The translations under genes and the position numbers were made by a program. Below are positions 54,101-61,467 of a stretch of 64,000 nt of DNA, piece by piece (within the stretch, counting starts at the first letter, position 1; every line of letters begins with the position of its first letter). This DNA comes from JOPF136 sp963773835 (GTDB lineage Bacteria > Acidobacteriota > Terriglobia > Acidiferrales > UBA7541): NCBI GenBank assembly GCA_963773835.1, contig CAVZCQ010000003.1, forward strand, positions 186,001 to 250,000, given 5' to 3'. Under the pieces are notes generated by a model. The model did no database searches, was not told the DNA's origin, and saw only the letters and a list, made by a program, of their open reading frames with translations.

Positions 54101-54378
54101 CGGGACGCATCCGGTTCCGTCCGATCCTGATGACGGCGCTGGCGATGATTCTGGGAATGCTGCCGATGGCGTTCGGCCTCGGCTCGGGGTCGGAGTTGAA
54201 CGCGCCACTGGGGCGCGCAGTGATCGGCGGGCTGATCGCAGCCACGGCGATGACGCTGTTCGTGGTTCCCGCCGTGTATTCGATCTTCAGCGGGCACCTG
54301 ATCACGAAGGCGGAGCGAGACGCGCGGATTGATGCGGCGCTGCCGAAAGGGCGAGGGGCAATCGAAAGCGAATCGTGA
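51181..54378 (+). CDS. RND efflux transporter permease (AcrB/MdtB-like)
   Basis: 1065 residues from a GTG that is followed by ATG. The RND fold is intact: 12 transmembrane helices, duplicated periplasmic domains, and the Asp pair in VGMLVDDATVEVENI of TM4. In TM10 the AcrB proton-relay Lys940 position is A948 (GVGVANGNLLIIF), while the Arg of RIRFRPILMT is kept. It should export drugs or other compounds by a proton-linked process. The adaptor gene follows and overlaps by 4 bp; no TolC-like gene is present. Confidence 0.93.
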   Translation: MMWLVQLALRRPLTVAVMALLMLVLGGLSYSLMNVDIFPAIKLPVVLVVWNYPGLPAVQVERRMVWISERAYSTTVNDIEHIESQSINGLGLLKVYFQPGSDLGTDISQINAVSETLLTILPRGTQPPQIISYDASNLPVAELTMFSETMSEQQLFDYGLNFVRIQLFTIPGFSTPAPLGGVQRAVMVNLDPLKLYALGLSPLDVGQALASTNVVIPSGTAKMGNYQYNVDINMSPETVADFNRLPIKVSGETPVFLKDVAPVSDTHQPQTNVVRVDGRRGTYLMVIKHADASTLRVVSAVRERIPQILAAVPRALSGLKIALTFDQSAFVRDALWEVVRESGIAALLVSLMVLVFLGSGRSMLIVIASIPLSILTAIVGLKLSGQTINTMTLGGIALAVGMLVDDATVEVENIHRNHAMGKPLLRAILDGASQIATPTLVGTLSICIVFFPVVLLSGVSKFLFTPLALAVVYAMLTSYLLSRTLVPAMAANLIGEAHHEHTRGFFAWFERGFERVRELYRRSLMQFIAGRVTGLVVVALILAASLGLVKFVGADFFPAVDAGMTRLHVRAPTGTRIERTEQIVDQIEQAVRRVIPPSDLEGISDNIGLPISYNLAFYQTDTIGPMDADVLIQLKAKHAPTAGYEAKLRKLLREEFPTVLTYFQPADLIGQVLNFGLSSAIDVQVSGANLETDSMIAARMQSAMEKIPGLTDIRIAEPLDYPAVHVDVDRTKALELGITEEQVASSLLTSLSGNSLLTPNFWLDPKSGVNYTVISQTPQEVIHSPQALAATPVTSGQGQANGPPQLLSNVARITHALDPAVVAHYTVQRVVDVNASVAGRDLGSATAAVEQAIRQLGPMPRATDIAIRGQSQAMRQSFATLEGGIVLAIVLVYLLMVANFQSWLEPFIILLAVPGALAGALWMMAGTGTTINVESLMGMIMAVGVGVANGNLLIIFANDLREEGYTAVEAAIEAGRIRFRPILMTALAMILGMLPMAFGLGSGSELNAPLGRAVIGGLIAATAMTLFVVPAVYSIFSGHLITKAERDARIDAALPKGRGAIESES

Positions 54379-55514
54379 GCGACGAACACAAAGTGAATCC
54401 ACCGAGGCGCGCCAGCGTCCTGTTCTATATCGCGGCGCTGGTGTCGGCTGCGGTGATTCTGGGGCTGGTGGCGGGCCTGATCCGCGTCCGCGGGGCGCGG
54501 TTGGAACAGCAGGCGGGCGCGCTGGGCCACGAACTGGCGGAAGGGCGGCGCGTGGTAGTGACCCCCGTGTTGCAGGCGGAAACCGCGCGCTCGGTGGAAA
54601 TCCCGGCCACCATGCGGGGATACATCGAAACGCCGGTGTACGCGAAGATTTCGGGATACCTGAAGACGATCACGGTGGACAAAGGGGACCGGGTGAAGAA
54701 AGACCAGGTGATGGCCACGCTGGAATCGCCGGAGCTGGATCAGCAGGTGGCCAACGCACGGGCAACTTATCACCTGGCGGAGATCACCGACCGGCGGAAC
54801 CAGCCGCTGGCGCGTGACGGGGCCATCCCGCAACAGACCGCGGACGAATCGCACGACGATCTGGTGGCCGCAAAGGCCACGCTCGACCAATTGGAAGCGC
54901 TGGGAGCCTATAAAACGATCGCCGCGCCGTTTGACGCAGTGGTGATTGCGCGAAACGTGGACCCGGGGGCATTGATCCCGCAGGCCACGGCGCCGGCCAC
55001 CTCTATGCCCATCCTGATCCTGGCCACGCTGTCGCCGATCCGGGTGTATGCGGACGCGCCGCAGAGCGTGGCGCCGTTCATCCGCGACCGGGACCCCGCC
55101 ATCGTGACAGTAAACGAATATCCGGGACGGGAATTTCGCGGCTCGGTGACGCGTCACCCGGAGGCGCTGAACCCGGCGACGCGAACCATGCTCGTGGAAG
55201 TGGACCTGCCGAACCGGGACCGGGCGCTCTATCCGGGGATGTACGGTCAGCTCAAATTGAGCATTGCTGCGCATGGGACGGGCCTGCTGGTGCCTGACGA
55301 CGCCCTGATTTTCCGCGACGGGAGTCCCTACGTGCCGGTGGTGAGGGAAAACAAACTGCGGCTGATTCCGGTGACGCTGGGCCAGGACGACGGCGTGCAC
55401 GTGCAGGTGAACGGGAACATCACGGCGCAGGACGTGGTAGCGCTGAGTGTCGGCCAGGCGGCGCAGGACGGAGAGAACGTCCGCCCGGTGACCGCGCAGC
55501 AACTGCCCCACTGA
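54375..55514 (+). CDS. RND efflux periplasmic adaptor (MFP/HlyD-like)
   Basis: 379 residues from a GTG overlapping the permease stop. An N-terminal transmembrane anchor (about 18-37) is followed by a biotinyl-like hairpin (VYAKISGYLKTITVDKGDRVKK, then MATLESPELDQQV), a short helical hairpin, a beta-barrel and a membrane-proximal domain ending near HGTGLLVPDDALIFRDGSP. It joins the permease to an outer-membrane channel. The permease-then-adaptor order is the reverse of the common one. Confidence 0.93.
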   Translation: MSDEHKVNPPRRASVLFYIAALVSAAVILGLVAGLIRVRGARLEQQAGALGHELAEGRRVVVTPVLQAETARSVEIPATMRGYIETPVYAKISGYLKTITVDKGDRVKKDQVMATLESPELDQQVANARATYHLAEITDRRNQPLARDGAIPQQTADESHDDLVAAKATLDQLEALGAYKTIAAPFDAVVIARNVDPGALIPQATAPATSMPILILATLSPIRVYADAPQSVAPFIRDRDPAIVTVNEYPGREFRGSVTRHPEALNPATRTMLVEVDLPNRDRALYPGMYGQLKLSIAAHGTGLLVPDDALIFRDGSPYVPVVRENKLRLIPVTLGQDDGVHVQVNGNITAQDVVALSVGQAAQDGENVRPVTAQQLPH

Positions 55515-55650
55515 GCGCCACTGGCGCGCTCCTCTTTCTGCAATCGAAACCGGAGTGACTCGAACCTAACCGCCTCTCGCCAGGTCCGGCTCCTGGGTAC
55601 GCCGCTATGCTAGACTCGCATGCTTCCGCGCATCGCAGCGGAAATCGCCG

Positions 55651-57000
55651 ATGTCGAAAGAGCTTTTCGGGACCGATGGAATTCGCGGAGTGCCGGGCGA
55701 ATTCCCGCTGGACAACGCAACGCTGGAGGCGGTGGGCGGAGCGCTGGGCGCGCATCTGAGGGCTGCGAGCGGGTCGGCGCGCCCGCGCGTGCTGCTGGGG
55801 ATGGACACGCGCGAGTCGAGCGGGCACCTGGCGGCGCGGCTGGCGCGAGGCGCGATGGACGCCGGCGCGGAAGTGGTTTCCGCGGGAGTCATATCGACGC
55901 CGGGGGTGGCCTGCCTGGTGCGCGAGAACCGATTTTCCGCCGGGGTGGTGGTCTCCGCATCGCACAATCCCTACACGGACAACGGAATAAAGCTGATCTC
56001 CCTGCAGGGGACGAAATTCTCCGACGCGGTGGAAGCGGCGCTGGAGAAAGACATCCTGCGGCGGAGGGAATCGGCGAGAGCGGACGCAGACGCGAAGCTG
56101 CTGGCGGACACGGTGCTCGACGCGCAGTACCTGGATTACCTGCGGCGGTTCGTGCTGCCCGGGGCGCGGCTGGAGGGGATGCCGCTGGTGCTGGACTGCG
56201 CGAACGGAGCGGTGAGCGAGCTGGGCCCGGCGCTGTTCCGGTCGCTGGGAGCGCAGGTAACTCCGATCCACAACCGGCCGAACGGGAAAAACATCAACGA
56301 CCGGTGCGGTTCGCTGCATCCGGAGAGCCTGCGGGGTGCGGTGCTGGAAAAGGGAGCAGAGCTGGGAGCGGCCTTCGACGGCGACGCGGACCGGGCCATT
56401 TTCGTTTCCCGCTCCGGAAGGATCGTGGACGGCGATGGCGTGCTATTTATCGCCGCGCGGCACATGAACGCGACGGGCACACTGAGAGGCGGCGTGGTGG
56501 TGGGCACGACGATGACTAACCTGGGGTTGGAGCGAGCGCTGGGAGCAGAGGGCATCGCACTGGCGCGGGCGCCGGTGGGGGACCGCTACGTGTTCGAAGA
56601 GATGCAGCGGCGGGGGGCGAATCTGGGAGGGGAGCAATCGGGACACGTGATTTTTCTGGACGATTCGATTACCGGCGACGGGCTGCTCACCGCGCTGATC
56701 GTGGCCAGCCTGGTGTCGCTCTACGGCCCGCTGGACGCGCTGGCCGCGAATTTGAAGGTGTACCCGCAGCGAATCGTGAACGTGCGCGTGCGGTCGAAGC
56801 CGCCGCTGGAAACGCTGGACGAAGTGGCGAGGACGCTGGCCGCGGCGGACACGACGCTCGGCGCCGCGGGGCGGGTGGTGCTGCGATACTCGGGAACGGA
56901 GCCTGTGGCGCGGGTGATGGTGGAGGCGGAGCGGGAAGAAGACGTGGAACGGTGGACACGGGAGTTGGCGGCGGCGGTGCGCGGGGCGATTGGGGCGTAG
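55651..57000 (+). CDS. glmM: Phosphoglucosamine mutase
   Basis: 449 residues. The enzyme converts glucosamine-6-phosphate to glucosamine-1-phosphate for UDP-GlcNAc. Visible are the N-terminal KELFGTDGIRGVPG, catalytic Ser104 in VVSASHNPYTDNGIK, the metal loop FDGDADRAIFV, and the C-terminal phosphate site LRYSGTEPVARVM. Length is normal. A GC hairpin (TTCCGC...GCGGAA, 55622-55641) lies just before the ribosome-binding region. Confidence 0.96.
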   Translation: MSKELFGTDGIRGVPGEFPLDNATLEAVGGALGAHLRAASGSARPRVLLGMDTRESSGHLAARLARGAMDAGAEVVSAGVISTPGVACLVRENRFSAGVVVSASHNPYTDNGIKLISLQGTKFSDAVEAALEKDILRRRESARADADAKLLADTVLDAQYLDYLRRFVLPGARLEGMPLVLDCANGAVSELGPALFRSLGAQVTPIHNRPNGKNINDRCGSLHPESLRGAVLEKGAELGAAFDGDADRAIFVSRSGRIVDGDGVLFIAARHMNATGTLRGGVVVGTTMTNLGLERALGAEGIALARAPVGDRYVFEEMQRRGANLGGEQSGHVIFLDDSITGDGLLTALIVASLVSLYGPLDALAANLKVYPQRIVNVRVRSKPPLETLDEVARTLAAADTTLGAAGRVVLRYSGTEPVARVMVEAEREEDVERWTRELAAAVRGAIGA

Positions 57001-57022
57001 CGGAAGCGGCAAAAACCGGGGA

Positions 57023-57044
57023 GCGCGGCCAGGAGTGGCCGCGC
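57023..57044. repeat. Hairpin repeat (GCGCGGCCA/TGGCCGCGC)
   Basis: A perfect 9-bp stem, loop GGAG, flanked by GA and CACG, between glmM and the first methyltransferase gene. It is 24 bp before the next ATG, so it could affect translation. Confidence 0.65.
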
Positions 57045-57067
57045 CACGGGGCGTAGAGGGAGGGGCT

Positions 57068-58015
57068 ATGTACAACGAATTGCGAGCGCGGCTGGACCGC
57101 GGAGAAACATTATTGCTGGACGGCGCCATGGGTTCGGAGCTGGTGCGGCGGGGCGTGCGCTGGCGGAAACACGGCCTGGAAACGGACGCGCCGGCAGTGG
57201 AGGCGTTGCATGGGGAATATTTGAGCGCGGGCGCCGACATCCTGCGGACCAACACGTTCCAATTGAACCCGCGGCTCTACCTGCACGTGTTCCGCGACCT
57301 GGAACACATGCGGCAAATCGGCGCGCCGGGGCTGGAGCACCTGGTGCCGAAACTGCAGAAAACCGCGGTGGCCCTGGCGAAAAACGCGCGCCAGAAAGCG
57401 GGCGCGGACGGGAAGGTGGCCATCGCCGGAGTCATTTCGCCGATCGAGCACTGTTACCGTCCCGACCTCTCGCCGCCGTACGAGACGGCACTGCGGGAAC
57501 ACCAGCCGATGGCGGAGGTGTTCGCAGCGGAGAAGGTGGATTTTCTGATGGCCGAGAGCATGAACACGATCCACGAGGCGAATGCGGCGCTGGCCGCCGG
57601 ACGTGCGGCGAAGCTTCCCGTGTGGGTGAGCTTCGTGCTGGGGCCGGAGGGCGAGCTCCTGAGCCGCGAGCCGCTGGCAGACGCTGTGGCGGCGATGGAA
57701 AAGGGCGGGGCGGAAGCCGTGCTGGTGAGCAACGCGCCGGCGGCGGACATCACGCGCGCCGCGGGGCGCATGAAGGGGTTCACCAAACTTCCGTTTGGGG
57801 CGTTCGCGCACATCGGCCGGTTCTCGCCGCCGAGTTGGAAGTTCGATTTCCATCCGCAGTTCATCGAAACGGAGGCGACGTCGCCGGCGCAGTACCAGGC
57901 GGAGGCGCGGCGGTGGCGGGAGGCGGGCGCGCGAATCGTGGGCGGCTGCTGCGGAACGTCTCCGGCGCACACCAAAGCGCTGCGCGAATTGCTCGGCGCG
58001 GGGAGGGGAAACTGA
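57068..58015 (+). CDS. Homocysteine S-methyltransferase paralogue, first of two, missing a zinc Cys
   Basis: 315 residues. The betaine/homocysteine S-methyltransferase barrel is visible: LLLDGAMGSELVRRG, SAGADILRTNTFQLNP and the C-terminal zinc motif GGCCG (C294, C295). In active members a third zinc Cys follows Asn in an N-C motif on the barrel; here the motif reads SNAPA, with A223 at that place, so zinc binding is likely lost. The downstream paralogue keeps N-C. The first gene may have taken another role or act with the second subunit. Gap to the second gene is 1 bp. Confidence 0.85.
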   Translation: MYNELRARLDRGETLLLDGAMGSELVRRGVRWRKHGLETDAPAVEALHGEYLSAGADILRTNTFQLNPRLYLHVFRDLEHMRQIGAPGLEHLVPKLQKTAVALAKNARQKAGADGKVAIAGVISPIEHCYRPDLSPPYETALREHQPMAEVFAAEKVDFLMAESMNTIHEANAALAAGRAAKLPVWVSFVLGPEGELLSREPLADAVAAMEKGGAEAVLVSNAPAADITRAAGRMKGFTKLPFGAFAHIGRFSPPSWKFDFHPQFIETEATSPAQYQAEARRWREAGARIVGGCCGTSPAHTKALRELLGAGRGN

Positions 58016-58016
58016 C

Positions 58017-58925
58017 ATGAACTACGAGCCTCTGCGCGACACGCTGAAACGCGGCGGGACGGTGATCCTGGACGGCGCCATCGGGACGGAAATCCTGCGC
58101 CGGAACGTGAGCTGGGCCGACCACCAGCTCGCCAGCAAGCCCGAGTTCGTGCGCGGCATCCACGAGGATTACATCCGCGCGGGGGCGGACGTAATCAGCA
58201 CGAACAGCTTTCAACTTTCGCGCCGCGCTCTCTACAACCATTTTCGCGACGACGCGCACCGGCGCCACATTGGGGCGAAGGATTTGGACGAGCGGGCCAA
58301 CCTGCTGCTGGCCGCGTCGGTGCGGCTGGCGGTGGAAGCGCGCGAGCACGTTGCGGCAAAACGTCCCGTGGCGGTGGCCGCGGCCATCACCACGCTGGAA
58401 TGGTGCTTCCGGCCGGACCTGGTGCCGGCGGACGAGCAGGCCCGGCGGGAATATCGCGAAATCTTCGGCGTGGTGAAACAGAACGGGGCGGACCTGGTGC
58501 TGTTCGAGACGGTGAACAGCATCGGCGAAGCGAAAGTGGCCGCGGAGGTGGCTCACGAGCTGGGACTGCCGTGCTGGGTGGCGTTTGTGCCGGCGAAAAC
58601 GGGAAAGCTTTTTACCGGGGAGACGCTGGGCGACGCGGTGGAGGCCATGCAGAAGAAGAACGTGGATGCGGTGCTGCTGAACTGCGCGCCTCCGGACGAC
58701 ATCACGACGGGAATGAAAGAGCTCATGCCGCGCGCAAAGGTGGCCACCGGGGCGTATGCGCATATCGGCCGCTTCAACCCTCCGGAATGGATGTTCACCG
58801 ACGAATATCCGCCGGCGCGGTATCAGAAGGAATGCGCCGGATGGAAACAGGCGGGCGCGCGCATTCTGGGCGGGTGCTGCGGGACGACGCCGGAGCACAT
58901 CGCGGCGTTGCAGGGCCTGCGATAA
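58017..58925 (+). CDS. Homocysteine S-methyltransferase, second of two, intact zinc site
   Basis: 302 residues. The same fold as the preceding gene: VILDGAIGTEILRRNVSW, RAGADVISTNSFQLS, LLNCAPPDD with the zinc Cys, and GGCCG near the C-terminus. All three zinc ligands are present, so it is expected to transfer a methyl group (for example from S-methylmethionine) to homocysteine, forming methionine. It starts 1 bp after the stop of its paralogue and is translated with it. Confidence 0.92.
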   Translation: MNYEPLRDTLKRGGTVILDGAIGTEILRRNVSWADHQLASKPEFVRGIHEDYIRAGADVISTNSFQLSRRALYNHFRDDAHRRHIGAKDLDERANLLLAASVRLAVEAREHVAAKRPVAVAAAITTLEWCFRPDLVPADEQARREYREIFGVVKQNGADLVLFETVNSIGEAKVAAEVAHELGLPCWVAFVPAKTGKLFTGETLGDAVEAMQKKNVDAVLLNCAPPDDITTGMKELMPRAKVATGAYAHIGRFNPPEWMFTDEYPPARYQKECAGWKQAGARILGGCCGTTPEHIAALQGLR

Positions 58926-58953
58926 GGCAGGCTTTCCCTTCGATCATAAAAGC

Positions 58954-58988
58954 GCACAGGCAGTCCAGAACCTTCGGGATGCCTGTGC
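58954..58988. repeat. Hairpin repeat with long loop
   Basis: GCACAGGCA (58954-58962) and TGCCTGTGC (58980-58988) enclose GTCCAGAACCTTCGGGA, which has its own weak TCC/GGGA pairing. It follows the methyltransferase pair. Confidence 0.65.
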
Positions 58989-59069
58989 TACCTGGCCGGG
59001 AACTTTTTGGGCTCCCGCGGCATTACAGTTGGTGAAAGGACCTCGAGCCGGCGGCACAGGCGCGAGGGG

Positions 59070-59104
59070 GCACAGACAGTCCCGAAGCTTCGGGATGTCT
59101 GTGC
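59070..59104. repeat. Long near-perfect hairpin before the ECF sigma gene
   Basis: GCACAGACA and TGTCTGTGC form the outer 9-bp stem; inside lies TCCCGAAGCTTCGGGA, a perfect 16-nt palindrome, with only one unpaired base on the left. The G-to-A and C-to-T changes relative to GCACAGGCA/TGCCTGTGC compensate each other. It ends 10 bp before the ATG. Confidence 0.75.
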
Positions 59105-59114
59105 TACCGAGATC

Positions 59115-59645
59115 ATGTCCAGCGATGAAGAGCTGATGCTCGAGTTCCAGAAGGGCTCCACGGAGGCGTTCACGGAGCTGTTCCAGCGTTACGCCCAGCG
59201 CCTCTATGGCTTTTTCCGCCGTCGGCTGTCGCATCCCCCGCGGGCGGAAGAATTGACACAGGACGTGTTCGTGGCCGTGCTGAAAGGCGCGACGCGCTAC
59301 GAGCCGCGGGCCCTATTTCGCACGTATCTCTACAGCATCGCGGTGCGCATGCTCCACGCGGAACGGAGAAAGGCGGGCCGGGAAGTTGCGGACGCGGCCC
59401 ACGTAGCCGAGCCCGCGCAGGCGGCGCAATCGGAAACGACAGCGTGGGTGCGGGACGCGGTGGAGCGGCTGGAATCGACCGAGCGGGAAATCCTGCTGCT
59501 GCGGGAATACGAGGAATTGAGCTACGAGGAGATTGCGCAGGTGCTGGCGATTCCGGTGAACACGGTGAGGTCGCGGCTCTTCCGCGCACGGATGGCGCTG
59601 CGCGAGCTGCTGGAGGCGCGGCAGCCGCGCGCGGGCGCGGCCTGA
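59115..59645 (+). CDS. ECF RNA polymerase sigma factor
   Basis: 176 residues with sigma regions 2 and 4 only. Region 2: STEAFTELFQRYAQRLYGFFRRRL, then RAEELTQDVFVAVLKGATRY. Region 4: LESTEREILLLREYEELSYEEIAQVLAIPVNTVRSRLFRARMALRELLE, with the helix-turn-helix. It pairs with the anti-sigma gene 11 bp downstream. A long hairpin lies at its start. Confidence 0.93.
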   Translation: MSSDEELMLEFQKGSTEAFTELFQRYAQRLYGFFRRRLSHPPRAEELTQDVFVAVLKGATRYEPRALFRTYLYSIAVRMLHAERRKAGREVADAAHVAEPAQAAQSETTAWVRDAVERLESTEREILLLREYEELSYEEIAQVLAIPVNTVRSRLFRARMALRELLEARQPRAGAA

Positions 59646-59656
59646 GGAACGAAATC

Positions 59657-60922
59657 ATGGACCCGACGACACATGCATTCAATCGCGAAGAGGTGATGGC
59701 GTATCTGGACGGCGAGCTCACGGCCGAACGCGCGGCGGCGACGGCGGCGCATCTGGAGCAGTGCGCGGAATGCCGCGAACTGGCGGCCAGCCTGCGTTCG
59801 CTCTCACGGCAGATGACGGAATGGGAGGTCGGGACGATCCCTGCCACCGTGGAGCAGAACCTGCTGCGGGCCGCCGCGACGCAAAAAGATGCGGAGGCCG
59901 CCGCGCCACGGGAAAAGGTTCCAGTGCCGAGCCGCCGTGCAGTGCGCTGGTTGGTCTGGGGCTCAGCGTTGAGCGCCGCAGCGCTGCTTTTGCTCGCTAT
60001 CAGCATCCCCAACCTGATGCGGTCGCGATCAAACGTAGGCATGCAGCAGACGGCGTGGCCGTCGGCCCCCGGTTCAGCGCCTTCGACGCCTCCTGCTGTG
60101 GCCCGCAGCCAGAGCCTCGACGAGATAGCCAGGACGAGGGACCTCCAGGCACAGTCGGCCAACGCTATGCGGTCGAAGAAGGATCAGGGTGCGGCAGAGT
60201 CGCGCGAACAGCCCGGACCAATGATTGTGCGGCGGGCATCGCTGGCGGTGCTGACGAAAGAGTTCGACGCGGCGCGGGCGGCGCTGGAAAACCTGGTGAA
60301 AGCGCACCAGGGATATTTCGGCGAGCTCAACGTGGCCTCGCCCGCTGGTGCCGGGCGGTCGCTGACGGCGACGGTTCGCGTGCCCGCCGGCCAGCTCGAC
60401 GGGGTGCTGGTAGAATTGCGGAAACTGGGGCGTGTGGAGCAGGAAAACCAGTCCGCGGACGATGTAACGCGGGAGTACGTGGACCTGACGGCGCGGCTGG
60501 CGAATGCGCGAGAGACCGAAAAGCGGCTGGTGGAAATTCTGCGCGAACGCACCGGAAAAGTGAGCGACGTCCTCCAGGTCGAACAACAAATCGCGCGCAC
60601 GCGGCAGCAGATCGAACAGATGGACGCGGAGCGGAAGACGCTGGACAACCAGGTGCAATACGCGTCGGTGGATCTGCGCATCACCGAGGAGTACAAGAAA
60701 TCACTGGAGACTCCGGCGCCTTCTCTGGGCACGCGAATCAACAACGCGGCGGTGGAAGGTTTCCGCGAGGCGGCAGAGCTGGTGCTCGGGCTGATGCTAT
60801 GGCTGCTGGGCACGGTCCCCTCGCTCCTGGTGCTGAGCTCGTTGCTGGCGTGGCCCGGGTGGTGGCTGGTTCGGTGGGTGCGCCGGCGATTCTTCGCTCT
60901 GGCCATACCGGCTTCCCGATGA
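59657..60922 (+). CDS. Anti-sigma factor (zinc-finger) fused to a DUF4349 domain
   Basis: 421 residues. The N-terminal ZAS/zf-HC2 domain has H32, C36 and C39 (AAHLEQCAEC) and would bind the ECF factor. A transmembrane helix covers about 97-117. The periplasmic part is a DUF4349 domain with RRASLAVLTKEFDAARAALENLV, TVRVPAGQLDGVLVELRKLG and a coiled coil (RTRQQIEQMDAERKTL), ending in further hydrophobic segments. The DUF4349 part would sense an envelope signal; this coupling is inferred. Confidence 0.85.
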   Translation: MDPTTHAFNREEVMAYLDGELTAERAAATAAHLEQCAECRELAASLRSLSRQMTEWEVGTIPATVEQNLLRAAATQKDAEAAAPREKVPVPSRRAVRWLVWGSALSAAALLLLAISIPNLMRSRSNVGMQQTAWPSAPGSAPSTPPAVARSQSLDEIARTRDLQAQSANAMRSKKDQGAAESREQPGPMIVRRASLAVLTKEFDAARAALENLVKAHQGYFGELNVASPAGAGRSLTATVRVPAGQLDGVLVELRKLGRVEQENQSADDVTREYVDLTARLANARETEKRLVEILRERTGKVSDVLQVEQQIARTRQQIEQMDAERKTLDNQVQYASVDLRITEEYKKSLETPAPSLGTRINNAAVEGFREAAELVLGLMLWLLGTVPSLLVLSSLLAWPGWWLVRWVRRRFFALAIPASR

Positions 60923-61074
60923 CGCGGAACGGAGAATCACGCCGAGAGCTGCCGAGGGTTTCCGCCACAGAGGCATGATCCTCCGCAGCACTCCCCAATG
61001 GGGTCCCAGCATCGCCGGCGGGAAGGACGGCTGGTACTAATCCTTCAAAACTCCGTAGGGTTGGGGGAGCAAAT

Positions 61075-61287
61075 ACTACAAAGTGTAGAAGGCGGGATCG
61101 CCGAATCCAAACGCGTCACTGTAAGTGCCTGCAAACTCATCGGTTAGTATGAACCGGCTGGAGAATTGTCGTGGCAGAGAGCGTGCTCACTCCTGGGCAA
61201 AGATTTTGTTTCCCGGGGTGATGTAAAGGCAGGCATTCAGGAAATCAGGTTAGGACGAGGGGCCCATCCAAGGGCCCCTTTTTATTT
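61075..61287 (+). ncRNA. Candidate structured small RNA
   Basis: About 210 nt with several possible helices: CTACA/TGTAG (61075-61087), GGCG-GGAT-CGCC (61091-61102), CGGTT-AGTATG-AACCG (61141-61156), and a long-range pair TGCCTGC (61126-61132) with GCAGGCA (61229-61235). It ends in a strong intrinsic terminator. No gene lies downstream on this strand, so a riboswitch leader is unlikely. It matches no RNA family I can recall by sequence (6S, SRP, RNase P and tmRNA signatures are absent). The upstream edge is arbitrary because no clear promoter was found. Confidence 0.45.
61257..61287 (+). terminator. Intrinsic terminator
   Basis: AGGGGCCC-ATCCAA-GGGCCCCT gives an 8-bp GC-rich stem with a 6-nt loop, followed directly by TTTTATTT. 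It is the best Rho-independent terminator in the window. Confidence 0.85.
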
Positions 61288-61433
61288 GAACCGGGATGCA
61301 GCGAACGCACGCTGGCGGGGCCGCCCAGGATGGTGCGGCGCTTGCTTGGCCCCGCTTCCCGGCCGTGCGATGAATCTCCTGTTGGGGTTTCTCAGCCTGT
61401 GGTGCGGGGGTCAGCCCTGCGCTGGATGGTGCG

Positions 61434-61455
61434 GGGGCGCAGCAAGCAGCGCCCC
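61434..61455. repeat. Hairpin repeat (GGGGCGC/GCGCCCC)
   Basis: A 7-bp stem with loop AGCAAGCA, followed by TAC. It lies just before the end of the converging exported-protein gene and is another form of the dispersed hairpin family. Confidence 0.55.
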
Positions 61456-61467
61456 TACATGCGTGAG

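Larger units (their letters stand above)
60923..61467 (+). other. Intergenic region with a candidate RNA gene and a repeat
   Basis: 545 bp between the anti-sigma gene and a converging gene. No coding feature is supported. It holds a structured segment ending in an intrinsic terminator, and a GC hairpin repeat (61434-61455). Confidence 0.5.
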
